64,000 bases of DNA from Sporomusa malonica (GTDB lineage: Bacteria > Bacillota > Negativicutes > Sporomusales > Sporomusaceae). Location of the stretch: NCBI RefSeq assembly GCF_041428715.1, contig NZ_CP155572.1; one strand, given 5' to 3'. The first letter of the stretch is position 1. Each line of letters starts with the position of its first letter. Positions 15,444-23,843 of this stretch are shown here, piece by piece. The notes beneath the pieces are model-generated. The model was not told the origin of the DNA and did not search any database. It was given only the letters and a program-made list of their open reading frames with translations. Made by a program: the position numbers and the translations under genes.

Positions 15444-18173
15444 ATGCAAAAGAAGATTCTGAACATCAATGGCCTTCCCAGAACGTTAATTGTTGACCCT
15501 GAAGTCAGTCTGGCAAGCGTGCTTCGCGAACAACTTCTCCTGACCGGCTGTAAGGTTGGCTGTAATCAAGGTCAATGCGGCACTTGTTCTATTATCATGG
15601 ATGGCAGAGTTGTAAGGTCTTGTGTTGTGAAAATGAAGAGGGTGCCTGATCAAGCTGTTATAACCACCATCGAAGGTCTTGCTACACCCGACAATCTTCA
15701 TCCGCTGCAAGTAGCCTGGATGGCATACGGTTGCGCCCAATGCGGTTTCTGCAGTCCTGGCTTTATTCTGTCGGCAAAGGTTTTGCTTGACGAGAATCCC
15801 AATCCAACCAGAGAAGAGGTTCGCGAATGGTTCCAGAAGAACCGTAATGCATGCCGTTGTACCGGTTATCAGCCGTTAGTTGATGCTGTTATGGCAGCAG
15901 CTAAAGTTGTTCGCGGTGAAATGCGTAAAGAAGATCTGTTATTTAAGCCTGTTGGCAACAAGATCTATGGAACAACCTATCATCGTCCGTCTGCTTTGCA
16001 AAAAGTTACCGGTACCTGGGACTACGGTGCCGATGTCAACCTGCAAATGCCTAAAGGTACCTTACGTCTGGCCTTGGTTCAAGCGGAAGTCTCCCATGCT
16101 AATATTAAGGGGATTGATACTTCTGCAGCCGAAAAAATGCCTGGCGTTTACAAAGTAGTTACTCATAAAGACGTTAAAGGTAAAAACCGGATTACAGGTC
16201 TAATCACCTTCCCAAGTAATAAAGGCGACGGCTGGGATCGCCCGATCCTTAATGATGAGAAAGTATTCCAGTTTGGAGACGCTATCGCTATTGTTGCCGC
16301 CGATACTGTAGAGCATGCTAAAGCAGCTGCTGCCGCAGTTAAGGTTGACCTGGAAGTATTGCCAGCTTACATGAGCGCTCCTGCTGCCATGGCTCCGGAT
16401 GCTATTGAAATTCATCCTGGCACCCCTAATATTTACTATGAACAAGGCGTTGTAAAAGGTGAAGACACTAAGCCGTTCATGGCAGACCCCAATATTGTTA
16501 CTGCAGAAGCTGAGACCTACTGCAGCCGTCAGCCGCACCTTCCGCTCGAGCCTGATACCGGCTGCGCCTATATGGATGAAGAAGGCCGTCTGACTATTCA
16601 TTCCAAGAGTATTGCCCTTCACCTGCATCATGCCATGATTGCTCCCGGCATCGGCATTGAGCCGGAAAAGCTGCGTCTTGTTGCTAACCCGACCGGCGCT
16701 ACCTTTGGCTACAAGTTCAGTCCGACCAACGAAGCATTGCTCGGCGTTGCTTGCGTAGCTTGCGATGGCAAGCCTGTTTCTCTTGACTTCACCATGTATC
16801 AGCAAATTACGTATACTGGTAAGCGTTCACCTGCCCTTGTAAAATGCAAGCTCGCCGCCGATAAAACAGGTAAATTGGTAGCAATGGAAACCGACTGGTG
16901 GCTTGACCATGGTCCGTACAGTGAATTTGGTGACCTCAACACTGTACGTCAAGGTCAGTTTACTGGTGCAGGTTATAATATTCCGAACATTCGCGGAAAA
17001 GGCCGCACTGTTTGCACTAACCATGCTTGGGGCTCAGCCTTCCGCGCTTATGGCTCGCCTAAAGCCTTCCTGTCTTCAGAAATCGCTATCGACATTTTGG
17101 CCGAAAAACTTGGCATGGATCCATTTGATCTGCGTTATAAGAATATCTACCGTCCCGGTTCTACCACTCCTACCGGCCAGGTACCGGAAGTATTCTGTTT
17201 AGAAGAAATGATGGATATACTCCGTCCGTTGTACGAAGAAGCTAAAAAGCGTTGTAAAGAACTCTCAACCCCTGAAAAGAAACGTGGCGTTGGTTTGGGA
17301 GTCGGTATGTATGGCTGCGGTCTTGACGGCCCTGACGGTTCTGTATGCTGGGTTGAACTTAACAAAGATGGTACTGTAAGTATTGGCGACTCCTGGCAAG
17401 ATCATGGTCAAGGTGCCGATCTTGCAACTTTGACCCACGCTCATGAAACCCTCCGTCAGATGGGTATTGCGCCAGAACAAATCAAGCTTGTTATGAATGA
17501 CACGGCCTTTACACCTGCTAGCGGTCCGTCCGGCGGCAGCCGCCAAAACGTTATGACTGGTAACGCCATTCGCGTTGGTTGCGAAATGCTTGTGAACGCA
17601 ATGCGTAAAGCTGACGGAACCTTCCGTACTTATGACGAAATGGTCGCTGAGAACATCCCCGTTCATTACGAAGGTAAATGGGCTGCCTCCATGTGCACTG
17701 ACTGCAGTCCTGAAACCTGCCAAGGCGACCCATTCTGCTGCTATGTATACGAACTCTTTATGCCTGAAGTTGAAGTTGATATGAAGACCGGTAAAGCAAC
17801 AGTAGTTGATTTTACTACTGTTATTGATTGCGGTACAATTACCAATAAGCAAACTACTGATGGGCAAGTATATGGCGGTCTGGCCCAAGGTATTGGTCTT
17901 GCTCTTACTGAAGACTTTGAAGATCTCAAAAAGCATACCAGTTTAGTTGGATGCGGCCTGCCGTTTATCAAAGACGTTCCTGATAACATGAAAATCATCT
18001 ATGTCCAGACCCCGCGTGAACATGGCCCGTATGGTGCTTCCGGCATAGGAGAAGGCCCTCTGACCTCTCCACATCCTGCTATTCTTAATGCTATCTACAA
18101 CGCTTGCGGCGCTCGGGTGCAGTCAGTACCTGCACTGCCTGAAAAAATTCTGGCAGCTATGCCAAAAAAATAA
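15444..18173 (+). CDS. Molybdenum hydroxylase of the xanthine oxidase family (aldehyde oxidoreductase Mop type)
   Basis: 909 residues, nearly the length of Desulfovibrio gigas aldehyde oxidoreductase. An N-terminal plant-type 2Fe-2S domain (CKVGCNQGQCGTC around residue 33-45) is followed by a second 2Fe-2S domain (CAQCGFCSPG near 97, ACRCTGYQ near 137), then the molybdopterin domain with GGSRQNVMTGN near 697 and GASGIGEGPLTSP. The Glu of GIGEGP is residue 870, equivalent to the catalytic base of the family. There is no FAD domain, so electrons must leave by another partner, perhaps the adjacent FAD/FeS protein. It oxidises an aldehyde or heterocycle with water; the substrate cannot be read. 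Confidence 0.93.
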   Translation: MQKKILNINGLPRTLIVDPEVSLASVLREQLLLTGCKVGCNQGQCGTCSIIMDGRVVRSCVVKMKRVPDQAVITTIEGLATPDNLHPLQVAWMAYGCAQCGFCSPGFILSAKVLLDENPNPTREEVREWFQKNRNACRCTGYQPLVDAVMAAAKVVRGEMRKEDLLFKPVGNKIYGTTYHRPSALQKVTGTWDYGADVNLQMPKGTLRLALVQAEVSHANIKGIDTSAAEKMPGVYKVVTHKDVKGKNRITGLITFPSNKGDGWDRPILNDEKVFQFGDAIAIVAADTVEHAKAAAAAVKVDLEVLPAYMSAPAAMAPDAIEIHPGTPNIYYEQGVVKGEDTKPFMADPNIVTAEAETYCSRQPHLPLEPDTGCAYMDEEGRLTIHSKSIALHLHHAMIAPGIGIEPEKLRLVANPTGATFGYKFSPTNEALLGVACVACDGKPVSLDFTMYQQITYTGKRSPALVKCKLAADKTGKLVAMETDWWLDHGPYSEFGDLNTVRQGQFTGAGYNIPNIRGKGRTVCTNHAWGSAFRAYGSPKAFLSSEIAIDILAEKLGMDPFDLRYKNIYRPGSTTPTGQVPEVFCLEEMMDILRPLYEEAKKRCKELSTPEKKRGVGLGVGMYGCGLDGPDGSVCWVELNKDGTVSIGDSWQDHGQGADLATLTHAHETLRQMGIAPEQIKLVMNDTAFTPASGPSGGSRQNVMTGNAIRVGCEMLVNAMRKADGTFRTYDEMVAENIPVHYEGKWAASMCTDCSPETCQGDPFCCYVYELFMPEVEVDMKTGKATVVDFTTVIDCGTITNKQTTDGQVYGGLAQGIGLALTEDFEDLKKHTSLVGCGLPFIKDVPDNMKIIYVQTPREHGPYGASGIGEGPLTSPHPAILNAIYNACGARVQSVPALPEKILAAMPKK

Positions 18174-18239
18174 TTTCATCACTGGGAAGTATATAGTTGA
18201 TTGATAACCAACAATATCTATGAGTTTTAAGTAAGCAGC

Positions 18240-18283
18240 CTAAAACGAACTGGGAAGCCAAGCCGGTTTTCCGTTCGTTTTAG
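18240..18283 (+). terminator. Long hairpin after the molybdenum hydroxylase gene
   Basis: CTAAAACGAAC (18240-18250) pairs with GTTCGTTTTAG (18273-18283), with GGGAA/TTTCC-type pairing inside. The tail is TTTCCCC, not a pure T-run, so it may be a partial terminator or processing site that lowers expression of downstream genes relative to the hydroxylase. Confidence 0.5.
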
Positions 18284-18314
18284 GTTTCCCCTATATGTAA
18301 GAAACTTTAATTAT

Positions 18315-18437
18315 TTATCCGATGACTAACCCGCTCTAAGACTCCCGCCCTCTAAAGGCGGGAGTAAGAGCGGCTAAGTCCCTGGATAAGGTCGACTAAA
18401 CTTCAGATGGGGTTAAAACCCCACCTGAAGCTAAGTC
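18315..18437. repeat. Tandem hairpins with shared GACTAA/CTAAGTC flanks
   Basis: Two hairpins lie head to tail. The first pairs CCGCTCT with AGAGCGG and CTCCCGCC with GGCGGGAG (18331-18373). The second pairs CTTCAG-TGGGG with CCCCA-CTGAAG (18401-18430). Both are framed by GACTAA on the left and CTAAGTC on the right, and TTATCC/GGATAA brackets the first. Repeated framing of unlike stems suggests a mobile-element end (IS200/IS605-like), a dispersed palindromic repeat or a structured RNA. No transposase is nearby. Confidence 0.5.
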
Positions 18438-18474
18438 TCTCTTTATTAAAAATTAAAGGAAACGAGAGAATAGT

Positions 18475-20805
18475 ATGGATCAAAAATTATTGCGTGAACG
18501 GGAAGCAAAATGCGTCCAAGATAATCCGCCAGGCTGCACTGCCGGGTGTCCGGTCCATGTTGATGTCCGGGGCATGATCGCTGCTGTTCGTAAAGGTGAC
18601 TTCGCGTCAGGCTTTGCTTTGTTTAACAGAATGGTTCCTTTTACGGGAATTATTAGCAGGATTTGCGACCAACCCTGCCGGCAAGGTTGCAAACGAAACG
18701 AGCTTGATGAGCCTATTTATATTAGTGCCATAGAAAAAATATGTGTTGATAATAATTCATCTGCACCCAAAATGGCGATTCCACCACTAAAAAGTCAAAA
18801 GGTAGCAGTAGTGGGAGCAGGTTTGAGCGGTTTGACTGCGGCAGTAGAGCTTACCCGCAAAGGGTACAAGGTGGTAATTTTTGAAGCAACCGACCGTTTA
18901 GGGGGAAGTATCTGGGATATTCCGGAAAACCAGTTGCCCCGGCAATTGATCCACAACGATTTTCAAATTATAGAAAAATTATCTTTAGAAATACATTATA
19001 AAACAGTAATAGGCAACAACACCGACGCAACTATGACATTTGTCAACCTATGCGAGAATTTTGACGCTGTCTATCTGAGCGCAGGCTGCAAGAATACAAA
19101 TTCTCGGGACTTTGGACTTGCAGTAGATGAAAGTGAGAAGCTGGTAATTGATTCTTTCACTTTGGCGACAAGTCATCCCAAGGTCTTTGCTGGTGGCAGT
19201 TTGCATTTGGGCTGCGAAGGCAGATCCCCAATCTTATCGATTGCTGATGGGAAAATTGCCGCAAATTCGATTGACCGGCATTTGCAAAATGTTTCACTTA
19301 CTGCTAATAGACAAGCGGCAGGACCATATAAGACAACTCTTTATACCAATATTGCCGGTGTTAAACCACAACCTATGGTAAAAGCTGCAGACTCTTTTAA
19401 CCGCTATACTGAAGAAGAGGCTTTACAGGAAGCTAACCGTTGTTTGGCCTGTGAGTGCCTTGAGTGCGCGAAAGCTTGTGAATATCTTGCTCATTTCCGT
19501 GGTTATTCCAAAAAGTGCGCACGCGAAATCTATAACAATTTGTCAATTGTAATGGGTATTCACCATGCCAACAAGTTGATAAATTCATGTAGTCTATGTG
19601 GACTTTGTGAACATGTGTGTCCTGGGAAGTTGAGTATGGCCGAAATTTGCCAGGAGGCGAGGAATATGATGGTGCAAAAGGGTAAAATGCCGCCTTCGGC
19701 GCATGATTTTGCACTGCGGGATATGCAGTTCAGTAATGGCGATGATTTTGCTCTTAATCGCCATCAGCCTGGGTTTGCGTCCAGTGAATGGGTATTCTAT
19801 CCCGGTTGTCAGCTTGCTGCATCCTCACCACAATATGTAAAGAAAATTTATGAATTTCTGCGTAAACAGCTCGAGGGCGGCGTAGGGCTAATGCTGGGGT
19901 GCTGCGGAGCTCCGGCCAACTGGGCTGGGCAAGAAGTTTTATTTCAGGAAACAATGAAAAATATGGAATGTAACTGGAGAGAACTAGGAAGTCCTAAGAT
20001 AATTACCGCTTGTCCGACATGTTTTAGTATGTTTAATCATAATATTTCTGATATGTCTGTGGAGAATTTATGGACATTATTAGAGCGTACCGGTTTGCCT
20101 GACAGGGTTTGGCAGGCAGCTACTCCACAAAAACTGGCTATTCATGACAGTTGTACTACAAGATATGAGCCACAGCTGCATGAGAGTGTTCGAAATATTT
20201 TAAACAAGCTGAACGTTGAAATTGAAGAATTGCCTTTTAATCGTGACAGTACAGTATGTTGCGGCTATGGAGGCTTGATGATTTATGCCAACAAGGAAGT
20301 TGCGCATAAAATAATAAACAGACGTATTGGGGAAAGCGAAACAGACTATCTTGCCTATTGTGCAATGTGTCGTGATAATTTTGCCAGTCAGGGCAAGCGC
20401 GTGTACCATTTGTTGGATTTAATCTTTGGATCTGGCGAGGACAATTTAGCAGATCAAGAAGGGCCAGGTTATTCTCAGCGCCAAGAAAACCGGGCGAAAT
20501 TGAAGACAATGCTGCTGCGTGAAGTGTGGGGTGAGGCTGTGGATGAGCCACAAGTTAATATCAAAGTCATTATTCCGGAAAGTGTAAGACGTATTATGGA
20601 TGACAGGCGGATTCTTGTCGATGACGTTACTAAAGTTATTGCCTACGCTGAAAGCACTGGTAACAAATTGAAACAAGATGAGAGCGGTCATTACATTGCG
20701 TATTTCCAACCTGTCAGTGTAACATATTGGGTGGAGTATTCGCCACAAGGAAATGAATTTGTTGTCTATAATGCTTATTGCCATAGATTGGAAATTACCG
20801 GATAA
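18475..20805 (+). CDS. FAD-dependent pyridine nucleotide oxidoreductase fused to FeS and twin CCG domains
   Basis: 776 residues with an unusual domain chain. Residues 15-95 form a GltD-type 4Fe-4S region (CTAGCPV, CDQPCRQGCK). A Rossmann FAD domain follows (VAVVGAGLSGLTAAVEL near 110), interrupted compared with full GltD. Then come a ferredoxin-like cluster (CSLCGLCEHVCPG near 375), two HdrB-type CCG domains (GCCGAP near 480; CCGYGG near 600) and a C-terminal tail of about 100 residues (residues 675-776). This looks like the NCBI family pyridine nucleotide-disulfide oxidoreductase/dicluster-binding protein. It follows a hydroxylase that lacks FAD, so it may carry electrons between the hydroxylase and NAD(P) or a thiol/disulfide partner; this is inference. 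Confidence 0.85.
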   Translation: MDQKLLREREAKCVQDNPPGCTAGCPVHVDVRGMIAAVRKGDFASGFALFNRMVPFTGIISRICDQPCRQGCKRNELDEPIYISAIEKICVDNNSSAPKMAIPPLKSQKVAVVGAGLSGLTAAVELTRKGYKVVIFEATDRLGGSIWDIPENQLPRQLIHNDFQIIEKLSLEIHYKTVIGNNTDATMTFVNLCENFDAVYLSAGCKNTNSRDFGLAVDESEKLVIDSFTLATSHPKVFAGGSLHLGCEGRSPILSIADGKIAANSIDRHLQNVSLTANRQAAGPYKTTLYTNIAGVKPQPMVKAADSFNRYTEEEALQEANRCLACECLECAKACEYLAHFRGYSKKCAREIYNNLSIVMGIHHANKLINSCSLCGLCEHVCPGKLSMAEICQEARNMMVQKGKMPPSAHDFALRDMQFSNGDDFALNRHQPGFASSEWVFYPGCQLAASSPQYVKKIYEFLRKQLEGGVGLMLGCCGAPANWAGQEVLFQETMKNMECNWRELGSPKIITACPTCFSMFNHNISDMSVENLWTLLERTGLPDRVWQAATPQKLAIHDSCTTRYEPQLHESVRNILNKLNVEIEELPFNRDSTVCCGYGGLMIYANKEVAHKIINRRIGESETDYLAYCAMCRDNFASQGKRVYHLLDLIFGSGEDNLADQEGPGYSQRQENRAKLKTMLLREVWGEAVDEPQVNIKVIIPESVRRIMDDRRILVDDVTKVIAYAESTGNKLKQDESGHYIAYFQPVSVTYWVEYSPQGNEFVVYNAYCHRLEITG

Positions 20806-20817
20806 CGGGGGAGACAA

Positions 20818-21027
20818 ATGAGCAAAGAGGTAACTCAACAACAATTGAATATTGTTTGCGTTAAGTGCGGCATTAAACTTACGCTGGGTAAGGTAACTTT
20901 ATCATATCTTGGCAGCAGTTTTCCAGTTGAGCTTTACAAATGTTCTGCGTGCGGTTTAGTCTACATTCCGGAAGAACTGGCTAATGGCAAAATGCAGCAG
21001 GTGGAGGCGGCATTGGAGGATAAATGA
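20818..21027 (+). CDS. Small zinc-ribbon/redox protein (DVU_1557-like)
   Basis: 69 residues with two CxxC knuckles (CVKCG near residue 15 and CSACG near 40) separated by a beta-rich linker, followed by a short helix. This fits the small redox protein encoded beside Mop-type hydroxylases in Desulfovibrio (DVU_1557 family, from memory). A GGGGGAG site precedes the ATG and the stop overlaps the next start (ATGA), so it is translationally coupled to the methyltransferase. It may bind zinc or iron; which cannot be decided from sequence. Confidence 0.75.
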   Translation: MSKEVTQQQLNIVCVKCGIKLTLGKVTLSYLGSSFPVELYKCSACGLVYIPEELANGKMQQVEAALEDK

Positions 21028-21704
21028 TAACAGACGGAGTCATACGCCCTGGTGGAGTGGTGCTGACTAAACGGTTGCTTGACTATTGCGCCTTCCCGCC
21101 ACTTGCCAAGATAGTTGATGTCGGTTGTGGTACCGGAATTACAGTGGAATATTTGCGCGATGTCCATGGGTTAAATGTAGTAGGTGTTGATTTGTCGGAG
21201 GAGCGCCTCAGGCAAGGGCGGGAGCGTTCAGCCGATTTGGATTTAGTTCAGGCGCCGGGGGAAGATATGCCATTTACCGACGCTTCGGTAGACGGTGTTT
21301 TAGCTGAATGCAGTTTGTCGGTTATGCAGGATATCAGCAAGGCTTTAGCTGAATTTTGTCGTATACTTACTCCTGGGGGGAAATTGGCTTTAACTGATAT
21401 TTATGTTCGGAACGTGGGGGATACCTCACAAGTCGGCAATATGCCGGACTCAGGCTGTATATCCGGTTATCTCACTCATGGCAGCTTGACTAAGATGTTA
21501 AAGGAGAAAGGTTTTAAGATTATTGCATGGGAAGACCAATCTGATTTTTTGCGGGAGTTTGTTGCTTGCTTCATTATGGAGTATGGCTCAGTTGAGAAGC
21601 TTTGGCAATGTTTATCTACAAGAATCAATGACAGGCAAATATGTGAGCCAACACCAAAAACGACCAAGCTCGGTTATTTTTTGCTTGTTGCCGAAAAGAG
21701 CTAA
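21024..21704 (+). CDS. SAM-dependent methyltransferase (TrsM-like, DVU_1556 family)
   Basis: 226 residues, class I methyltransferase fold: motif I VDVGCGTGITVEYL near residue 30, motif II VVGVDLSEERL, and a motif IV-like region DGVLAECSLSVM where the usual acidic residue is followed by Cys-Ser. Position and length fit the methyltransferase called TrsM in molybdenum-hydroxylase islands. It overlaps the preceding redox mini-protein by four bases. The acceptor is unknown; a cofactor, a peptide or the hydroxylase itself are possible. Confidence 0.8.
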   Translation: MITDGVIRPGGVVLTKRLLDYCAFPPLAKIVDVGCGTGITVEYLRDVHGLNVVGVDLSEERLRQGRERSADLDLVQAPGEDMPFTDASVDGVLAECSLSVMQDISKALAEFCRILTPGGKLALTDIYVRNVGDTSQVGNMPDSGCISGYLTHGSLTKMLKEKGFKIIAWEDQSDFLREFVACFIMEYGSVEKLWQCLSTRINDRQICEPTPKTTKLGYFLLVAEKS

Positions 21705-21722
21705 ACGAAAGGATGATTTGCA

Positions 21723-21893
21723 TTGGAGAATAAGACATGTCCACGTTGCGCGAGTGAGATGACTGAAGTCCCGCTGTACCAATGCTGTAGATGTTTTTCC
21801 ATATATTGTAAAAATTGTGAAAATACCAATGAAGGTCGGGTTTGTCCGAAGTGCAAGATGGGTTCACGATTGATACTTTCATCAAAAAAATAA
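21723..21893 (+). CDS. Cysteine-rich mini-protein with three CxxC-type knuckles
   Basis: A 56-residue ORF from TTG at 21723, with AAAGGATGA upstream. It encodes TCPRCASEM, QCCRCFSIYCKNC and VCPKC in order, ending GSRLILSSKK. That is a typical double zinc-ribbon or rubredoxin-like layout. It fills what would otherwise be an empty gap between the methyltransferase and the next gene on the same strand, and codon use looks ordinary. The non-ATG start makes it easy to miss. Function unknown; probably metal binding. Confidence 0.6.
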   Translation: MENKTCPRCASEMTEVPLYQCCRCFSIYCKNCENTNEGRVCPKCKMGSRLILSSKK

Positions 21894-21936
21894 CGGTATA
21901 ACGATCAATATTACTTATCATTTGGAGGCTGGAACA

Positions 21937-22194
21937 ATGAATGGGCAATCAGATTCTATTGACATAATTGAAGCAGATTCAATTATTGTTGAAGTTATCG
22001 ATAAACACACAGGAGAAATATTTAGAAGAAACTTGCCGGTAAATTACTTGGAGACTGATAATGGGATAATATTATCTGGTGAAGCAATGGACGGTAGTCC
22101 ATCACAGATTAACTTCTTATCCGAAGCCGCCCTCACAAAAATAAATGAGCTGCTTGGTAAAGGACCGGACTCTCCCCGCTGTAATCACGAATAA
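21937..22194 (+). CDS. Hypothetical small acidic protein of the molybdenum island
   Basis: 85 residues from the ATG at 21937, eight bases after GGAGG; a longer TTG start would swallow that site. No Cys motif except one near the end. The sequence (SIIVEVIDKHTGEIFRRNLPVNYLE) looks like a small beta-rich protein. I do not recognise the family. Position between the methyltransferase and XdhC genes argues that it belongs to the maturation set. Confidence 0.6.
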   Translation: MNGQSDSIDIIEADSIIVEVIDKHTGEIFRRNLPVNYLETDNGIILSGEAMDGSPSQINFLSEAALTKINELLGKGPDSPRCNHE

Positions 22195-22232
22195 ATACTT
22201 GTGCAGTTAATTTGTTATGAGGGGGAGCTAGA

Positions 22233-23003
22233 GTGATATTTAATAAGCTGCTGCCGGTTATGGATAGTGGAGGTACAGTGGATATAGTGACTGTTATTGA
22301 CAGTAGTCCGGATAACTGTAACCACATTGGACAAATGCTGCTTATTCATACGAATGGAAGGCTAGATGGTTGCCAGCTCGATAATTTTGTTAGTGAAAAA
22401 ATACTGGATATAGTACGGAATACAGTATGGACAAAACCAACGACAATTTGGATTGAAGATCAGGCCGGCGGTAAGTATCGGTTTTTTTGGGATAGAATTG
22501 TGAATAAATTTCGCGCGATAGTGCTTGGCGGCGGACATATTAGCCAGCCTCTGGTGCAAATGTTGTCATTATTAGATTTTGAAGTGACGGTTATTGATGA
22601 TCGCCCCGAATTCGCCAATCAGGCCAGATTTCCCGGAGTATACCGAGTTATTTGCACTAGTTTCCAGCCGGTATTGAAGGACCTGACTGTAGACAATGAT
22701 ACTGCCATCGTTATCGTAACCCGTGGGCACAGGTATGACATGGATTGTTTGCGCGCTACCATGCGGAGCAATGCCCGCTACTTGGGGATGATCGGGAGTC
22801 GAAGGCGGATCAGAGAGATTGTAAATCTCCTACAGGATGAAGGTGCACCAGAAGGGCTTGAAAGGCGGCTTAGAGCTCCGATTGGGTTAGACATCAAAGC
22901 AGAAACGCCTGCTGAGATAGCCGTAAGTATTGCTGCTGAAGTGGTTTCGGTTTTTCGGGGTGGTTCTGGCTGCCCGCTGAGTGGGCATAAGGAGGTATTC
23001 TGA
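22233..23003 (+). CDS. XdhC-family protein, C-terminal Rossmann part
   Basis: 256 residues from a GTG start with GGGGGAG upstream. The second half is the XdhC Rossmann domain: AIVLGGGHISQPLVQ near 90, TVIDDRPEFANQARFP, VIVTRGHRYDMDCL, YLGMIGSRRR and APIGLDIKAETPAEIAVSIAAE. XdhC proteins bind molybdopterin cofactor and support its sulfuration and insertion into xanthine dehydrogenase-type enzymes. The canonical CoxI-type N-terminal domain is missing here and is encoded by the next ORF, so the protein is split. The two overlap as TGATG. Confidence 0.9.
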   Translation: MIFNKLLPVMDSGGTVDIVTVIDSSPDNCNHIGQMLLIHTNGRLDGCQLDNFVSEKILDIVRNTVWTKPTTIWIEDQAGGKYRFFWDRIVNKFRAIVLGGGHISQPLVQMLSLLDFEVTVIDDRPEFANQARFPGVYRVICTSFQPVLKDLTVDNDTAIVIVTRGHRYDMDCLRATMRSNARYLGMIGSRRRIREIVNLLQDEGAPEGLERRLRAPIGLDIKAETPAEIAVSIAAEVVSVFRGGSGCPLSGHKEVF

Positions 23004-23314
23004 TGGATCGGACAATGGTAAACATCATTTGCGAAAAGCAAAAAAACGGAGAAAAAGCCGCTCTGGTTACTATTGTTGAAACACGCGGCTCTACACCCCG
23101 CAAGGCAGGAAGCAAAATGCTGATCTCACCTGATGGTAAAGCTTTCGGGACGATTGGGGGCGGTTGTGGTGAAGCGGAAGTTAGACGTCAGGCTTTAACC
23201 GCACTTGACGAAAACCGGTCCAGGTTATACACGGTGACGATGTTAAACGAAGTGGCTGCCGATGAAGGAATGGTCTGTGGCGGTATCATGGAGGTATTTA
23301 TCCAGATCATCTAA
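23003..23314 (+). CDS. XdhC/CoxI-family N-terminal domain protein
   Basis: 103 residues matching only the XdhC/CoxI first domain: ALVTIVETRGSTPRKAGSKM, GTIGGGCGEAEVRR and a closing GMVCGGIMEVFI. It starts on the last base of the preceding XdhC C-terminal ORF (TGATG), so the two halves of a normal XdhC are encoded in reversed order as separate coupled polypeptides. They may reassociate as one functional unit. Confidence 0.88.
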   Translation: MDRTMVNIICEKQKNGEKAALVTIVETRGSTPRKAGSKMLISPDGKAFGTIGGGCGEAEVRRQALTALDENRSRLYTVTMLNEVAADEGMVCGGIMEVFIQII

Positions 23315-23358
23315 TTTGAGAGTTGCTGTTCCATGATTTATGGGAAAGGCGGGAGAGT

Positions 23359-23805
23359 ATGACAGATGCGTTTATGAAGATGGTAGAGCTATCACAAGCA
23401 GGCTTTTATTGCAGCCAGATAATTCTCATCATCGGGCTGGAGGCTCAAGGCAAAGAAAATCCTGATGTTGTACGGGCTATGTCCGGTCTGGTCGGGGGAA
23501 TGGGCTTCTGCGGTAAAACCTGTGGCGCTTTAACCGGTGGAGCATGTCTTATCGGTCTCTATGCCGGCAAGGGAACCGTCGAAGAAATGGAGGACAGCCG
23601 CGTTAACGACATGATCAGGGAACTTGTCGGATGGTTTGAAGAAGAGGCTGTTTCCCAGTATGGGGGAATTGCCTGTGATGATATTTTGGAGAAGAATCCG
23701 ATGAACCGGATGGCGAGGTGTCCGCAGCTTACCATTAAGACACTTGGAAAAGTTCAGGAAATTCTATCTGCCAATGGATACGAGCTCACTGGCCAATTCG
23801 ATTAG
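23359..23805 (+). CDS. C-GCAxxG-C-C family (putative redox-active) protein
   Basis: 148 residues from ATG 23359 (GGGAGAG site), preferred over the longer frame. The motif series YCSQ, FCGKTCGALTGGACLIG, CDDI and RMARCPQL fits the C_GCAxxG_C_C family, whose spaced cysteines probably bind a metal or take part in redox chemistry. A member lies in the comparable Desulfovibrio hydroxylase island (DVU_1555, from memory). Biochemical function is not established to my knowledge. Confidence 0.85.
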   Translation: MTDAFMKMVELSQAGFYCSQIILIIGLEAQGKENPDVVRAMSGLVGGMGFCGKTCGALTGGACLIGLYAGKGTVEEMEDSRVNDMIRELVGWFEEEAVSQYGGIACDDILEKNPMNRMARCPQLTIKTLGKVQEILSANGYELTGQFD

Positions 23806-23843
23806 TCACACTTCAAACGTTGGCAAGTAGAGGAGGGGTATAC

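Larger units (their letters stand above)
18174..18474. other. Structured intergenic region
   Basis: This 301-base gap contains no convincing ORF. It holds three hairpins: one at 18240-18283 (next entry) and a tandem pair at 18331-18437 (repeat entry). The rest is AT-rich leader to the next gene, which has only a weak AAAGGAAA-type ribosome binding site. Confidence 0.7.

Noticed and set aside
16200..16805. Long reverse-strand frame within the molybdenum hydroxylase gene
   Set aside because: It is a shadow of the conserved forward gene; the forward frame carries all family motifs.
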